64,000 bases of DNA. It comes from Arthrobacter pascens. Its GTDB lineage: Bacteria; Actinomycetota; Actinomycetes; Actinomycetales; Micrococcaceae. Positions 26,762 through 36,432 of the stretch are shown piece by piece. Position 1 is the stretch's first letter; every line of letters starts with the position of its first letter. The translations under genes and the position numbers were made by a program. The stretch covers positions 248,001 through 312,000 of the forward strand of contig NZ_JAUSXF010000001.1 of the NCBI RefSeq assembly GCF_030816475.1, given 5' to 3'. The notes beneath the pieces were generated by a model. That model worked only from the letters and a program-made list of their open reading frames with translations, was not told where the DNA came from and searched no databases.

Positions 26762-26829
26762 CAGAAGCCATAAGCGTCTGCGCGAAGAGTCTCCCGAGCG
26801 TCAAGCCCACTCATGACGAAAGGAATCCC

Positions 26830-27867
26830 GTGCCAACCAGCAAGGATGTGGCGGCCGCGGCCGGCGTTTCCCAGAGCACGGTGTCCTACGTTATGAGCGG
26901 CAAGCGTCCCATTTCGGAGAAGACGCGCCTGCGCGTCGAGGCAGCCATAGAACAGCTGACGTACCAGCCGAATGCCGGGGCTCGTGCCCTCGCCAGCCGC
27001 AAGTCCCAGGTCATCGGATTGGTTATCTCCATTACTCCGGAAGCGCACCTGGGGTCCCTGATGGAATTCATCGCGGTCATTGCTGCCACTGCCCGGCGCC
27101 ACGACTACGACGTCCTGCTGGTCACGGACGAGGAAGGCAGCCAGGGTCTTGAACGCGTTGTGGGGCAGCAGCTCTGTGACGGATTGATCCTGATGCAGGT
27201 TGAAGCCGACGATGAGAGGATTCCAGTCGTCCGGAAACTCCGCGTCCCTGTGGTCTTCATCGGCATCCCGAATGACTCGGCCGGGCTGAATTGTATCGAT
27301 GCCGACTTCGCCCGGGCCGGAGAACTGTGCGTCGAAGAGATGGCCGCCGCCGGCCATACCAGCGGCGTCATTATCGGATGGCGGCCAAGGCTTGTGGGGA
27401 GCAGGCTGAACTATGTCGGCAGGTTCCTTGGCGGGGCGGAAGCCGCGGCGGAAAGGCTGAACGTGAAGATCAAGCATGTTCCCGCCGCGCCGGACCGCGC
27501 AAGTGTCGAAGCGGCCGTCGAGGCCTGCATTGCCGAGGCTGACGGGAGACCCGCCTTCGTTTCCCCTGACGCGACAGTTTTGGAACTCCTCCCTCGTATC
27601 CTCCGCGAGCGTGGTTTGGAGCCCGGAAAAGATGCCTCGGTCATCGGGGTGGGACCCACCCCCGAGGCCCTGATTGAACTTCAGGAATCGACAGTCCTGG
27701 ATATCCAGCCGAAAGTGGTTTCGCGGCGTGCAGTGGAAATCCTCTTCAGCCTGATGCAAGCAGACAACCCGGACCGGGGCGGACTGCTTGAGCTCATTCC
27801 GCCGCTGGTGACCCACCGGTACGGCACGGCGGATCCTCACGTTCCCGCTGCCCAGCCCATCCACTAG
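26830..27867 (+). CDS. LacI-family regulator of the downstream sugar ABC operon
   Basis: A 345-residue LacI/GalR protein. The helix-turn-helix (DVAAAAGVSQSTVSYVMSG, residues 4-22) and hinge (GARALASRKSQVIGLV) are followed by a sugar-binding effector domain. The start is GTG with GAAAGGA upstream. It precedes and is co-oriented with an ABC importer operon, and shared operators lie in front of both. It resembles the 411-1412 regulator in domain layout, but the operators differ (CGATACG type here, CGATTGCAATCG there), so they should not cross-regulate. Confidence 0.93.
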   Translation: MPTSKDVAAAAGVSQSTVSYVMSGKRPISEKTRLRVEAAIEQLTYQPNAGARALASRKSQVIGLVISITPEAHLGSLMEFIAVIAATARRHDYDVLLVTDEEGSQGLERVVGQQLCDGLILMQVEADDERIPVVRKLRVPVVFIGIPNDSAGLNCIDADFARAGELCVEEMAAAGHTSGVIIGWRPRLVGSRLNYVGRFLGGAEAAAERLNVKIKHVPAAPDRASVEAAVEACIAEADGRPAFVSPDATVLELLPRILRERGLEPGKDASVIGVGPTPEALIELQESTVLDIQPKVVSRRAVEILFSLMQADNPDRGGLLELIPPLVTHRYGTADPHVPAAQPIH

Positions 27868-27919
27868 AAGTCCGCCCGGCTCCTGGCCTACATGGCACGG
27901 AGCCCTTGAGAACAATTCG

Positions 27920-27933
27920 TCGATACGTATCGA
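27920..27933. promoter_or_regulatory. LacI operator in front of the sugar ABC operon
   Basis: TCGATACGTATCGA is a perfect 14-bp palindrome 72 bp before the binding-protein start. It differs by one base from the sites at 26735-26761, which marks it as the operon control site of the regulator at 26830. Confidence 0.8.
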
Positions 27934-28005
27934 TGATGTTACGACAAACCCATAGGAAAGCTCCGGGGCGAAGCCGCCGCGGTTCCCAGCACAAAGGACC
28001 TGATA

Positions 28006-29238
28006 ATGAAGTCAGCTTTCACAAAAACCAAGGCGATCGCCTCGACTGTCACCGCTATGGCCGCCCTTCCCCTGATCCTTACCGGTTGCGGGGCAAGCAG
28101 TCCCGCTGCAAACGGGCCGGTTTCTGAACTTTCCGTTGTGGACTACTACAACAATGAACCGGACAAGACCATCATCGGTGACACGCTTGCTGCCTGTGGT
28201 ACCCAGTCGGGCGTCACGATCAAGCGCGAGACGGTGCCCGGCAAGTCCCTCATCGCCAAAGTTCTCCAGCAGGCGTCCTCGAAGACGCTGCCCGACGTCC
28301 TGATGCTGGACAACCCCGACCTCCAGCAGATTGCCGGCACCGGAGCGCTGGCGCCTCTCACCGACTTCAAGATCAGTACCGAGAACTATCCCCAGGGGAT
28401 CCTGAGCGCTGGCACGTACAAGGACAAGGTCTACGGCCTTGCGCCAACGGTGAATACCATTGCGCTGTTCTACAACAAGGACCTGCTCACCACGGCAGGA
28501 GTGACTCCGCCCAAGACCTGGGATGAGCTGAAGGCGGCAGCGGCGAAGCTGACCTCCGGCGGCCAGTACGGACTGGCTTTCGATGCCAACGCCACGTATG
28601 AGGGAACCTGGCAGTTCCTGCCCTTCATGTGGTCCAACGGAGGCGACGAGAAGAACATCGCCACGACGGAAACCACCGAGGCGCTGCAGCTCTGGACTGA
28701 CCTCGTCAAGAGCGGATCTGTCTCCTCGTCCGCCCTGAACTGGACGCAGGCGGATGTGAAAGACCAGTTCGTAGCAGGCAAGGCCGCCATGATGGTCAAC
28801 GGTCCGTGGCAGATTCCAACGCTGGACAAGGAGAGCGCCCTGCATTACGGGGTGGTGAACATCCCGGTCAAGGATTCCAGCAAGACCGCCGTCGGGCCTC
28901 TGGGCGGCGAGGTCTGGACCGTGCCGCAGACTGGAAACAAAGCCAAGCAGGCCAAGGCAGCGGAAATCGTCGCCTGCATGAACAGCGACGTCAACCAGCT
29001 GGCCATGGCGAAGGCACGCAACACCATTCCGTCCAAGTCCACCCTGGCGGCACAATTCGCCAGCGAGAACCCCAAGCTCGCCTCGTTCACTGAGCTGGTC
29101 AAGACCGCCCGTGCCCGCACCGGCCAGCTCGGCGAGGATTGGCCCGATCAGGCGACCAAGATCTTCACGGCAATCCAGAACGCGCTGACGGATAAGGCCA
29201 GCCCGGCGGATGCCCTCAAACAGGCCCAGCAGGGCTAG
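28006..29238 (+). CDS. Sugar ABC transporter solute-binding lipoprotein
   Basis: A 410-residue family 1 extracellular solute-binding protein (MalE-like). The lipoprotein signal ends in the lipobox LTGC (Cys27), so it is anchored on the outer face of the membrane. The family segments KVYGLAPTVNTIALFYNKDLL, TWDELKAAAAKL and KAAMMVNGPWQI are present. It delivers a mono- or oligosaccharide to the two permeases encoded next. No ATPase gene is in the operon, so a shared MsiK-type ATPase elsewhere is likely, as is usual in actinobacteria. Confidence 0.95.
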   Translation: MKSAFTKTKAIASTVTAMAALPLILTGCGASSPAANGPVSELSVVDYYNNEPDKTIIGDTLAACGTQSGVTIKRETVPGKSLIAKVLQQASSKTLPDVLMLDNPDLQQIAGTGALAPLTDFKISTENYPQGILSAGTYKDKVYGLAPTVNTIALFYNKDLLTTAGVTPPKTWDELKAAAAKLTSGGQYGLAFDANATYEGTWQFLPFMWSNGGDEKNIATTETTEALQLWTDLVKSGSVSSSALNWTQADVKDQFVAGKAAMMVNGPWQIPTLDKESALHYGVVNIPVKDSSKTAVGPLGGEVWTVPQTGNKAKQAKAAEIVACMNSDVNQLAMAKARNTIPSKSTLAAQFASENPKLASFTELVKTARARTGQLGEDWPDQATKIFTAIQNALTDKASPADALKQAQQG

Positions 29239-29251
29239 GGAACAGGTCCCG

Positions 29252-30214
29252 ATGTCAGCAACTGTCCAGTCCAGGCTTCACCTCGCGGTGACGGAAACAG
29301 AGAACGACGGCGGGCCCCGCCGCTCCGGCTACCGGAGCAGGGAGCGGGTCTACCAGTGGCTGTTCCTCGCCCCCGCGGTGGCCTACCTCGTCCTCTTCTT
29401 CGGCTACCCCGTGGTGAAGAACGTTGCGATGAGCTTCCAGGAATACACCACCGGCACGTTCTACACGGGCGAGGCTCCATGGGTGGGTTTCGCCAACTAC
29501 GTGACTGTCATGTCGTCGTCGTTGTTCTCCACGTCTCTGATCAACACAGCCCTTTTCACTGCCGGTTCGATTGCCGGACAGTTCATCCTGGGCCTGGGCC
29601 TGGCGGTCTTCTTCAAGCGGAAGTTCCCGCTCAACGGGATCCTGCGTTCCCTCCTGCTCCTGCCCTGGCTGCTGCCGCTGATCGTGTCCAGCGCCGTGTG
29701 GCGGTGGATCCTGGACAAGGACAGCGGGGCGCTCAACAACTTCCTTGAGAGCCTGGGGATCATCAGCACCGGCATCCCGTGGCTGACCAGCACATCGCTG
29801 GCCCTCGCCGCCGTCGTCGGTGTGAACATCTGGATCGGCATCCCGTTCAACGTCACCGTGCTGTACGGCGGGCTGCAGGACATCCCGGACGAACTCTATG
29901 AGGCCGCGTCACTGGATGGTGCCACCGGGTGGAGGGCTTTCCGGCACGTCACCTGGCCCATGCTGCGTCCGGTGGTCAGCGTGGTCCTGGTGCTCGGAGT
30001 GGTCTACACCCTGAAGGTGCTGGACATCATCCTTGGCCTCACCAACGGCGGGCCCGCGAACTCAACCCAGACCATCGCCACCCAGTCGTATGCCCTGTCC
30101 TTCCAGAACTTCAAGTTCGGCGAGGGCGCCGCGATGGGCAACATCCTGGTGCTGATCTCGCTGGTATTCGCGGTGCTGTATCTCCGCGTCAACCGGCGCG
30201 CAGTGGACGAGTGA
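29252..30214 (+). CDS. Sugar ABC transporter permease (MalF type)
   Basis: A 320-residue inner-membrane permease with six predicted membrane segments, starting at RVYQWLFLAPAVAYLVLFFG. The EAA loop is YEAASLDGATGWRAF, followed by TWPMLRPVVSV. ATG 29252 has GGAACAGG upstream and lies 13 nt after the binding-protein stop. It pairs with the MalG-type subunit to form the channel. Confidence 0.95.
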   Translation: MSATVQSRLHLAVTETENDGGPRRSGYRSRERVYQWLFLAPAVAYLVLFFGYPVVKNVAMSFQEYTTGTFYTGEAPWVGFANYVTVMSSSLFSTSLINTALFTAGSIAGQFILGLGLAVFFKRKFPLNGILRSLLLLPWLLPLIVSSAVWRWILDKDSGALNNFLESLGIISTGIPWLTSTSLALAAVVGVNIWIGIPFNVTVLYGGLQDIPDELYEAASLDGATGWRAFRHVTWPMLRPVVSVVLVLGVVYTLKVLDIILGLTNGGPANSTQTIATQSYALSFQNFKFGEGAAMGNILVLISLVFAVLYLRVNRRAVDE

Positions 30215-30221
30215 GGAAGTC

Positions 30222-31115
30222 ATGACCACCAATACACAGACGGACACCGTGGCCGCGGCTACCTCCCGGCGAAACAGGCCCGGCCCGCTGAAGGCCGTGC
30301 ACGGGCAATGGGGGACCAGACAGTGGGGGACCACAGCGCTGGCCATCCTGTTCCTGGCCGTCATGCTCTTCCCGGTCTACTGGATGATCAACGCTTCCCT
30401 GCAGCCCAACGGGACCACGCTGCAGACCTCGTGGCTCCCCTTGTCACCGGACTTCACCGGCTATGCCACCGCCATCAGCCAGCAGGGCCGGAACCTCGGA
30501 ACCAGTCTGGTGGTGGCCCTTGGCAGTGTGGTGTTCAGCCTGGCCGTCGCGGCCCCCGCGGCATACGCGCTGGCCTACTTCAAGGTCCGGGGTGCCGGCG
30601 TCGTGCTGTTCGCGATCCTGATCAGCCAGATGATCCCCGGGATTGTGGTGGCCAACGCCCTCTACACGGCATACAACGACCTCGGCCTGCTGAATTCGAT
30701 TCCCGGGCTCATCCTGGCGGATTCCTCGCACGGGATCCCGTTCGCCATCCTCATCATCAGGGCGTTCATGAACAACATGCCGGCCTCCGTCATCGAGGCG
30801 GCAAAGGTTGACGGCGCGGGTCACCTCAGGGCCTTCTGGTCCATTGTGCTGCCGCTGAGCCGGAACGCACTCATCACCGCAGGGCTCTTCACGTTCCTTT
30901 TCACGTGGAGTGACTTCCTCTTCGCGCTCACCCTGACCACCACCGACGACGTCCGTCCCGTGACATTGGGCATCTTCCAGTACATGGGCGCGTACGTGAA
31001 CGACTGGAGCTCGGTCATGGCCACCGCGGTCCTGGCCTCCATCCCCGCCATCATCCTGCTCCTCGCCGCGCAGAAGTACGTGGCGGCCGGGACCACCGGC
31101 GGCGCAGTCAAGTAA
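30222..31115 (+). CDS. Sugar ABC transporter permease (MalG type)
   Basis: A 297-residue permease with six membrane segments. Its EAA loop is [16 protein letters not shown], followed by [15 protein letters not shown]. It starts 7 nt after the MalF-type gene with GAGGAAGTC upstream. Its end ([18 protein letters not shown] through [16 protein letters not shown]) is a different sequence from the permease fossil at 10119, so the fossil came from another transporter. Confidence 0.95.
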   Translation: MTTNTQTDTVAAATSRRNRPGPLKAVHGQWGTRQWGTTALAILFLAVMLFPVYWMINASLQPNGTTLQTSWLPLSPDFTGYATAISQQGRNLGTSLVVALGSVVFSLAVAAPAAYALAYFKVRGAGVVLFAILISQMIPGIVVANALYTAYNDLGLLNSIPGLILADSSHGIPFAILIIRAFMNNMPASVIEAAKVDGAGHLRAFWSIVLPLSRNALITAGLFTFLFTWSDFLFALTLTTTDDVRPVTLGIFQYMGAYVNDWSSVMATAVLASIPAIILLLAAQKYVAAGTTGGAVK

Positions 31116-31182
31116 TGCAAGCAGTCCCCAAGCCGGCAACGCCTACCAATGTCAAAAACAAATCAGAATCATAGGAGAAGCA

Positions 31183-31977
31183 ATGACTGACACTGCCCCG
31201 ATCCGGGTCACCGTCTGGAACGAGAACCGGCATGAGCAGGAACATGAGCAGGTGGCAAAGCTCTACCCCCAGGGCATTCACGGCGCGGTGAAGGAGGGCA
31301 TCGAGGAAAACCTGGGTGCCGCCGTCGATGTCCGCACTGCCACCCTGGAGGAACCGGAGCACGGCCTGACCGAAGAGGTCCTGGCCAACACGGACGTCCT
31401 GACCTGGTGGGGGCACATGTCCCACGCCGACGTCGATGACGAGATCGTGGAACGCGTGCACCGCCATGTGCTCTCGGGAATGGGGCTGATCGTGCTCCAC
31501 TCAGGCCACTGGTCAAAGATCTTCACCAAGCTCATGGGCACCACCTGCACCCTGCGCTGGCGCAGCGAGCAGGACCGGGAGCTGGTGTGGACCGTGGACC
31601 CCACGCACCCCATCGCCAAGGGCGTGCCGCACCCCATCATCATCGACGAGCAGGAAATGTACGGCGAATTCTTCGACATCCCCACCCCGGAGGAGCTGGT
31701 CTTCATCAGTTCGTTCAGCGGCGGCGAGGTCTTCCGCTCCGGCTGCACCTTCCGCCGCGGCCACGGCAAGATCTTCTACTTCAGCCCCGGCGACCAGGAC
31801 TACCCGGTGTACCACCACAAGGACATCCGCCGGGTCATCTCCAACGCCGTCCAGTGGGCACTTACTGACCGGCCGCGTCGGGAGCTTCCGGAACTGCTGC
31901 GGTACGACACCAATGAGTTCTACAAGGGCGCCGGCTACCAGGGCGCCACCGCGATCTATGAGGAAACCACCGCATGA
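31183..31977 (+). CDS. ThuA-domain protein
   Basis: A 264-residue ThuA-like protein with a class I glutamine-amidotransferase-like fold ([73 protein letters not shown]). ThuA in rhizobia takes part in conversion of 3-keto-trehalose-type sugars. Its pairing with a Gfo/Idh dehydrogenase, which overlaps it by ATGA, supports a role in an oxidised-sugar (3-keto) pathway fed by the ABC importer. AGGAGAAGC precedes the ATG. Confidence 0.9.
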   Translation: MTDTAPIRVTVWNENRHEQEHEQVAKLYPQGIHGAVKEGIEENLGAAVDVRTATLEEPEHGLTEEVLANTDVLTWWGHMSHADVDDEIVERVHRHVLSGMGLIVLHSGHWSKIFTKLMGTTCTLRWRSEQDRELVWTVDPTHPIAKGVPHPIIIDEQEMYGEFFDIPTPEELVFISSFSGGEVFRSGCTFRRGHGKIFYFSPGDQDYPVYHHKDIRRVISNAVQWALTDRPRRELPELLRYDTNEFYKGAGYQGATAIYEETTA

Positions 31978-33164
31978 GCCGGCCGTTCGCGACAATCGAC
32001 GACGACGGCGCGCCGCTGAAAGTGCTGCTGGTCGGCGCCGGGGCTATGGGCCACACGTGGCTGGGGGCGGTGCAGGCCTCGCCGCTCGTGGAGCTCTGCG
32101 GCATTGTGGATCTGGACCTGGAGGCCGCGCGCGCCAGCGCCGCCTCGATCGGCAAACCTGACCTGCCGGTGGGGAGGGGGACAGCGCAACTGGCGTCCGA
32201 CGTCGGCGCGCAGGCGGTCATCAACGTCACCGTTCCGGCCGCCCACCATCCGGTGTCCACCGAAGCGCTCTTCGCCGGGCTTCCTGTGCTTGGCGAAAAG
32301 CCGGTGGCCTCCACCGTGGCTCAGGGCCTGAGCCTGGTCGCTGCCGCCGAGCTCACCGGCCAGCTGTTCATGGTCAGTCAGTCCCGCCGGTACAACCGCG
32401 ACCTGTTCGCGGCAAAGGCACTTGCCGGCGGGCTGGGGCGGCTGGGGATCCTGTCCGCGGATTTCTTCAAGGCACCGCATTTCGGCGGATTCCGGGACCA
32501 GATGGACCACCCGCTGCTGTTGGACATGGCCATCCACCAGTTCGATATGGCCAGGTTCCTGCTTGACGCGGACCCCGTCTCTGTCTTCTGCGAGGAATAC
32601 AATCCTGCCTGGAGCTGGTACGGGGGTGACGCCGCTGCCGTGGCCTCCTTCGAAATGTCCGGCGGCGAGCGGTTCGTGTTCAACGGCAGCTGGTGCAGCC
32701 CCGGGCAGGAAACCTCCTGGAATGCGGCGTGGCGCCTGGGCGGCGAACACGGGACCGTCCTGTGGGATGGCGATAACACGCCGACGGCGACCGTCTCGCC
32801 TGCCATGGACGGCGCTGCTGTTACTCCGGCGGGTGCCGCGGTCGTGAAGGACCCGGGTTCCGAGGTCCACGGGTCCCTTCGCGAGTTCGTCTCAGCGCTG
32901 CGGACGGGGACACCGCCCATGGGCCAGGTACACGGGAACATCCTCAGCCTGGCCATGGTGGAAGCCGCGATCGAAAGTGCCGCCACGGGTCAGCGCGTCA
33001 GGATCGACGCCCTGCTTGAGCGTGCCTATCGCGAGGCGGTCCGGGAGGAGAAGCGGCCGGACGTCGCGGCTGTCCTCGACTCGTGGTCCATCGACGGTGC
33101 CTTCTCAGCCGCCGTGGCCCTCGGCACGGCACCTGCCCCGGCAATGCCCAGCCGGGTTTCATGA
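31974..33164 (+). CDS. Gfo/Idh/MocA oxidoreductase paired with ThuA
   Basis: A 396-residue NAD(P)-dependent dehydrogenase with Rossmann motif [15 protein letters not shown] motif in [11 protein letters not shown], and the substrate-domain [10 protein letters not shown] near LLDMAIHQ. By analogy with ThuB it may oxidise the imported disaccharide or a derivative at C3. The 4-nt overlap with ThuA indicates coupled translation. It is the last gene of the operon, and its stop overlaps the convergent hydrolase gene by 6 nt. Confidence 0.92.
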   Translation: MSRPFATIDDDGAPLKVLLVGAGAMGHTWLGAVQASPLVELCGIVDLDLEAARASAASIGKPDLPVGRGTAQLASDVGAQAVINVTVPAAHHPVSTEALFAGLPVLGEKPVASTVAQGLSLVAAAELTGQLFMVSQSRRYNRDLFAAKALAGGLGRLGILSADFFKAPHFGGFRDQMDHPLLLDMAIHQFDMARFLLDADPVSVFCEEYNPAWSWYGGDAAAVASFEMSGGERFVFNGSWCSPGQETSWNAAWRLGGEHGTVLWDGDNTPTATVSPAMDGAAVTPAGAAVVKDPGSEVHGSLREFVSALRTGTPPMGQVHGNILSLAMVEAAIESAATGQRVRIDALLERAYREAVREEKRPDVAAVLDSWSIDGAFSAAVALGTAPAPAMPSRVS

Positions 33165-33947
33165 TTGAACCCCGGTTTCTTGCTCATCGAGGAATCGTCG
33201 CACGATCGAATGTGGCGTTGGGGACGTCATCCAGTACACATGGCGCTCGTCTTGAAAGACCCGGAGATCGCTGTTCGGGATCTGTTCTGCGAGCAAATGG
33301 GCGTTGCCGACGACCGTGAGTTCGTCGTCGGCGCCATGCAAGATCAGAGTCGGGAGGGGGATTTCCCTGGGCTGCGGCCCGTCGTGAAGCGCTACTGCGG
33401 ACAGATGGCTACTCATCGCGCGAGGCGAGGAAGGTGCCGGCAGGGCCCGCTTTGCCTCGTCGGGGTGATTCGACAGCCATGCCTCTTGATAGAACAGTGA
33501 GGTGAGAGCACCAACGTTCCCAGAATTCAGTGCCTCTGATGCGTGCGGTGGGCGGCTGATGTGCGTGACGTCGCCGACGGCCGTCGCCCCAAGGACGAGG
33601 GCTGCCACCCTCCGGGTGTGCGACGCGCCCAACCATTGAGCTGTCCGCCCACCCATCGAATGGCCATACACCATCGCACGATGCACTCCTGCGGCGTCCA
33701 ACACCGCCACGGCGTCTCGCGCGAAATCTGCTGTCGACCACCTCTCGGGGAAGTGATCGTCGCTCAATCCAGTGCCTCGGTGGTCGAAGACGATGACTGG
33801 GCGATCGTCGAAGTCGTCGATCGCCGAATCCCAACCATGATGGTCAAGAGCCAGGCCCTGGATAAGCAAAAGCGGAGTGGCACCACGTTTCATTCCACGA
33901 ACTTGGTACCAGATCTTCGATCCATCTTCGGCCGTTGCGTAACTCAT
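33159..33947 (-). CDS. Alpha/beta hydrolase
   Basis: A 262-residue alpha/beta hydrolase. It has the nucleophile elbow VYGHSMGGRTAQWLG, an acid probably in LHGADDELTVVGN and a catalytic His probably in DERHVYW. Most relatives are esterases, lactonases or C-C hydrolases; the substrate is unknown. No ribosome site precedes ATG 33947, so translation may be leaderless. Base composition is less GC-rich than the neighbours, hinting at separate acquisition. Nothing was recognised in 33948-34147. Confidence 0.88.
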   Translation of the reverse strand: MSYATAEDGSKIWYQVRGMKRGATPLLLIQGLALDHHGWDSAIDDFDDRPVIVFDHRGTGLSDDHFPERWSTADFARDAVAVLDAAGVHRAMVYGHSMGGRTAQWLGASHTRRVAALVLGATAVGDVTHISRPPHASEALNSGNVGALTSLFYQEAWLSNHPDEAKRALPAPSSPRAMSSHLSAVALHDGPQPREIPLPTLILHGADDELTVVGNAHLLAEQIPNSDLRVFQDERHVYWMTSPTPHSIVRRFLDEQETGVQS

Positions 33948-34147
33948 GTTGCATGTATATCAGCGACCACCGACACGCCCGAAACCCGGCCGGGCACGAC
34001 TGGGAGCTTCGCGAGCCCGCGCGGGCTTGCTGGTGGCTGGAGACGTGTAGGTCAGTTTCTCACTCCACAAAACTCGCACCCGTGTGGAATGGGGTTACGG
34101 GCCGTCGGTCGCGGCGTCTGTGAGCACCCAGGCCGAATCCGCGGCGC

Positions 34148-35077
34148 TTAGCCCAGTTCCCCGGTTCCGGCCGCGGCGAGGGGCAGGAGCTGGGACCAGA
34201 CGTCGTCGGGAATCTCCCATTCGGCCAACCGGACGGTCTGGTCCACGCGATCGGGTTCGGACATGCCCACAATGGTGGAGCTGACGCGCGGATCGCGGGT
34301 GGAGAACTGCAGCGCAGCGGCGGCCAGGGGCAGCGAATGGGCTTCGCAGATCTCCTGCATCTTCCGCACCCGCTCAATGATTGCCGGACTGGCCGGCCGG
34401 TAGCAGTAGTACGGGACAAGGTCAGGGCCCTTCACCAGCATTCCGCCGCCGAAAGGCGCCGCGTTGACGAAGGCCACACCCCGCGCCATGGCGTCACAGA
34501 TGAGGGGCTCGGCTGTCTGGTCCACCAGGGTGAACCGGTTGTGGCTGATGACGACATCGAAGGCGTCCGTGGCCAGATACTTGAGCTCCAGGTCAATCGG
34601 GCCGCCGGCGACCCCGAGGTGACCGATGACGCCCTGGTCCCTGAGCTCGATCAGCGCTTCGAGGGGGCCGCCGGCAGCGGTGCCTTCCTCGAAGGTGATC
34701 TTCTCAGGATCGTGGAGGTACACGAGCGGCAGGCGGTCCAGGCCGAGCCGTTCCAGGCTCTCCTCCACGGAACGGCGGACGCGGTCTCCGGAATAGTCGC
34801 TGGTTCCCACGACGGGATCCACTTTGGTGGCGACGACGAACCCGTCAGGCAGCCCGCCAGCCTGCGCCAGGGCCTGGCCGATCCGGCGCTCGCTGTTGCC
34901 CCCGCTGCCATATTCGTTGGAGGTGTCCAGGAAGTTAAAGGGACCTTCCATGGCCCGCAGGATGGTGGCCACGGCTGTGTCGGTGCCGTACGGGGCAGGC
35001 GGGCTGCCGAGGGAGCTGGTGCCTACGCAGATGGGAGAAACTGACAGCCCGGTCCGGCCAAGGGTTCGGTATTCCAT
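34148..35077 (-). CDS. Aldo/keto reductase (aldose dehydrogenase-like)
   Basis: A 309-residue aldo/keto reductase of the L-fucose/D-threo-aldose 1-dehydrogenase type (YRTLGRTGLSVSPICVGTSS). The catalytic Asp and Tyr are in FLDTSNEYGSG, Lys in VVATKVDPV and His in VYLHDPEK. It probably oxidises an aldose to its lactone with NAD(P). It is transcribed alone and divergent from an esterase gene. The 35078-35385 gap shows only presumed promoter DNA. Confidence 0.9.
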   Translation of the reverse strand: MEYRTLGRTGLSVSPICVGTSSLGSPPAPYGTDTAVATILRAMEGPFNFLDTSNEYGSGGNSERRIGQALAQAGGLPDGFVVATKVDPVVGTSDYSGDRVRRSVEESLERLGLDRLPLVYLHDPEKITFEEGTAAGGPLEALIELRDQGVIGHLGVAGGPIDLELKYLATDAFDVVISHNRFTLVDQTAEPLICDAMARGVAFVNAAPFGGGMLVKGPDLVPYYCYRPASPAIIERVRKMQEICEAHSLPLAAAALQFSTRDPRVSSTIVGMSEPDRVDQTVRLAEWEIPDDVWSQLLPLAAAGTGELG

Positions 35078-35385
35078 GCTTGAACCTTATCTGTCGGGAC
35101 CGTTTCCTGGACCTTGGAGCTGCTTAGCGCTGGTACTCGCGTGCCTTGCCTGCGGACCGCCGTGGAATGAGTCCGGAGGCCGGTCTGGCCACGGGAGGAG
35201 TCAAGGAATAGCCCATCCAACAAACCCAATACGTTCGACGTCGACTGCTCGGTGCCGTATGCGGCAGCCGCCAGATGGCGGTCGGGGCGGCCCCGTTTGG
35301 GTCGCTCTGGCGGTTAGAATCGCGGAACGGGATGCCTAGGCTGAATTCCAGGCCACAACGCGGTGGCCCGTCACCAGGAGACACC

Positions 35386-36354
35386 ATGAAGCCAATCCAC
35401 AAAGCCCCGCCCTTTGACGTTGAGCTCGGCGCAACTCTTACCGCGCTGGGAGACCTGCTTAACCCCACGCTGACGCCTGACATGATTGCCGGGATGCGGG
35501 GTGCGCCGCTGACCTCGCCCATCGAGGAACAGCTGGCAGGGCACGCAGTGCGGCACGTGGAGCGGACAATACCCGGTCCTGAAGGCGACCCGGACCTGGT
35601 TGTTTCCATCTTCAGCAGGATCGATCACGTTCCCGGCGGCCCTGGGATTTACCACACCCACGGCGGCGGCATGGTGATCGGCGACCGTTTCCTTGGGGCG
35701 GACATGCTCATCGAATGGGTCGAACTCATGGACGCCGTGGCGGTATCCGTGGAATACCGGCTCGCACCGGAAAACCCGGACCCGGCACCCGTGGAGGACT
35801 GTTATGCGGGCCTGGTCTGGACGGCAGAGCACGCCGACGAGCTTGGCTTCGACCCCGAGCGGCTTATTATCGCCGGCGCCAGTGCCGGCGGAGGGCTCGC
35901 CGCAGGCGTGTCCCTCATGGCGAGGGACAAGGGGGGTCCCGCCCTGGCGGGCCAGGTACTGATCTGCCCCATGCTCGATGACCGCAATGAGACAGTCTCC
36001 AGCTACCAGATCGACGGCTTCGGGCTATGGGACCGGACGAGCAACGACACGGGGTGGGACGCCTTGTTGGGTGACCGGCGAAAGACTCCCGGGGTGTCGA
36101 TTTACGCTGCCCCGGCACGGGCAACCGATCTGTCCAACCTTCCGCCCGCCTTCATCGATGCCGCGACGGCGGAGGTGTTCCGGGATGAGGTGGTGGCGTA
36201 TGCCAGCGCGATCTGGGCTGTGGGAGGCGTCGCCGAACTGCATGTCTGGCCAGGCGGATTCCATGGGTTCGACATGATTGTGCCCCAGGCGGCAATGTCC
36301 ATCCAGGCCCGGGACGTTCGGACGAAGTGGGTTCGCCGCATCCTTGGCGCCTGA
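35386..36354 (+). CDS. Alpha/beta hydrolase-3 (HSL-type) esterase
   Basis: A 322-residue esterase of the hormone-sensitive-lipase group. The oxyanion motif is YHTHGGGMVIGD (HGGG), the nucleophile elbow GASAGGGLAAG, and the His lies in WPGGFHGFD near the C-terminus. ATG 35386 with AGGAGACACC is preferred over an upstream in-frame start because homology begins there. It probably hydrolyses short acyl esters such as acetylated sugars; this is inferred. Secretion signals are absent. Confidence 0.92.
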   Translation: MKPIHKAPPFDVELGATLTALGDLLNPTLTPDMIAGMRGAPLTSPIEEQLAGHAVRHVERTIPGPEGDPDLVVSIFSRIDHVPGGPGIYHTHGGGMVIGDRFLGADMLIEWVELMDAVAVSVEYRLAPENPDPAPVEDCYAGLVWTAEHADELGFDPERLIIAGASAGGGLAAGVSLMARDKGGPALAGQVLICPMLDDRNETVSSYQIDGFGLWDRTSNDTGWDALLGDRRKTPGVSIYAAPARATDLSNLPPAFIDAATAEVFRDEVVAYASAIWAVGGVAELHVWPGGFHGFDMIVPQAAMSIQARDVRTKWVRRILGA

Positions 36355-36432
36355 CGATCCCCAGAGATAGCGGGCGGAGTATTATTCGCAACGGGGGCTA
36401 ACTCTACGAGCTAATTCAACGAGCGGCAGATA

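Noticed and set aside
26651..26829. Repeated CGATACGCATCGA units as the start of a satellite or CRISPR array
   Set aside because: Only two units exist, each palindromic, and the same site recurs singly before the regulated operon, so operators are the better explanation.
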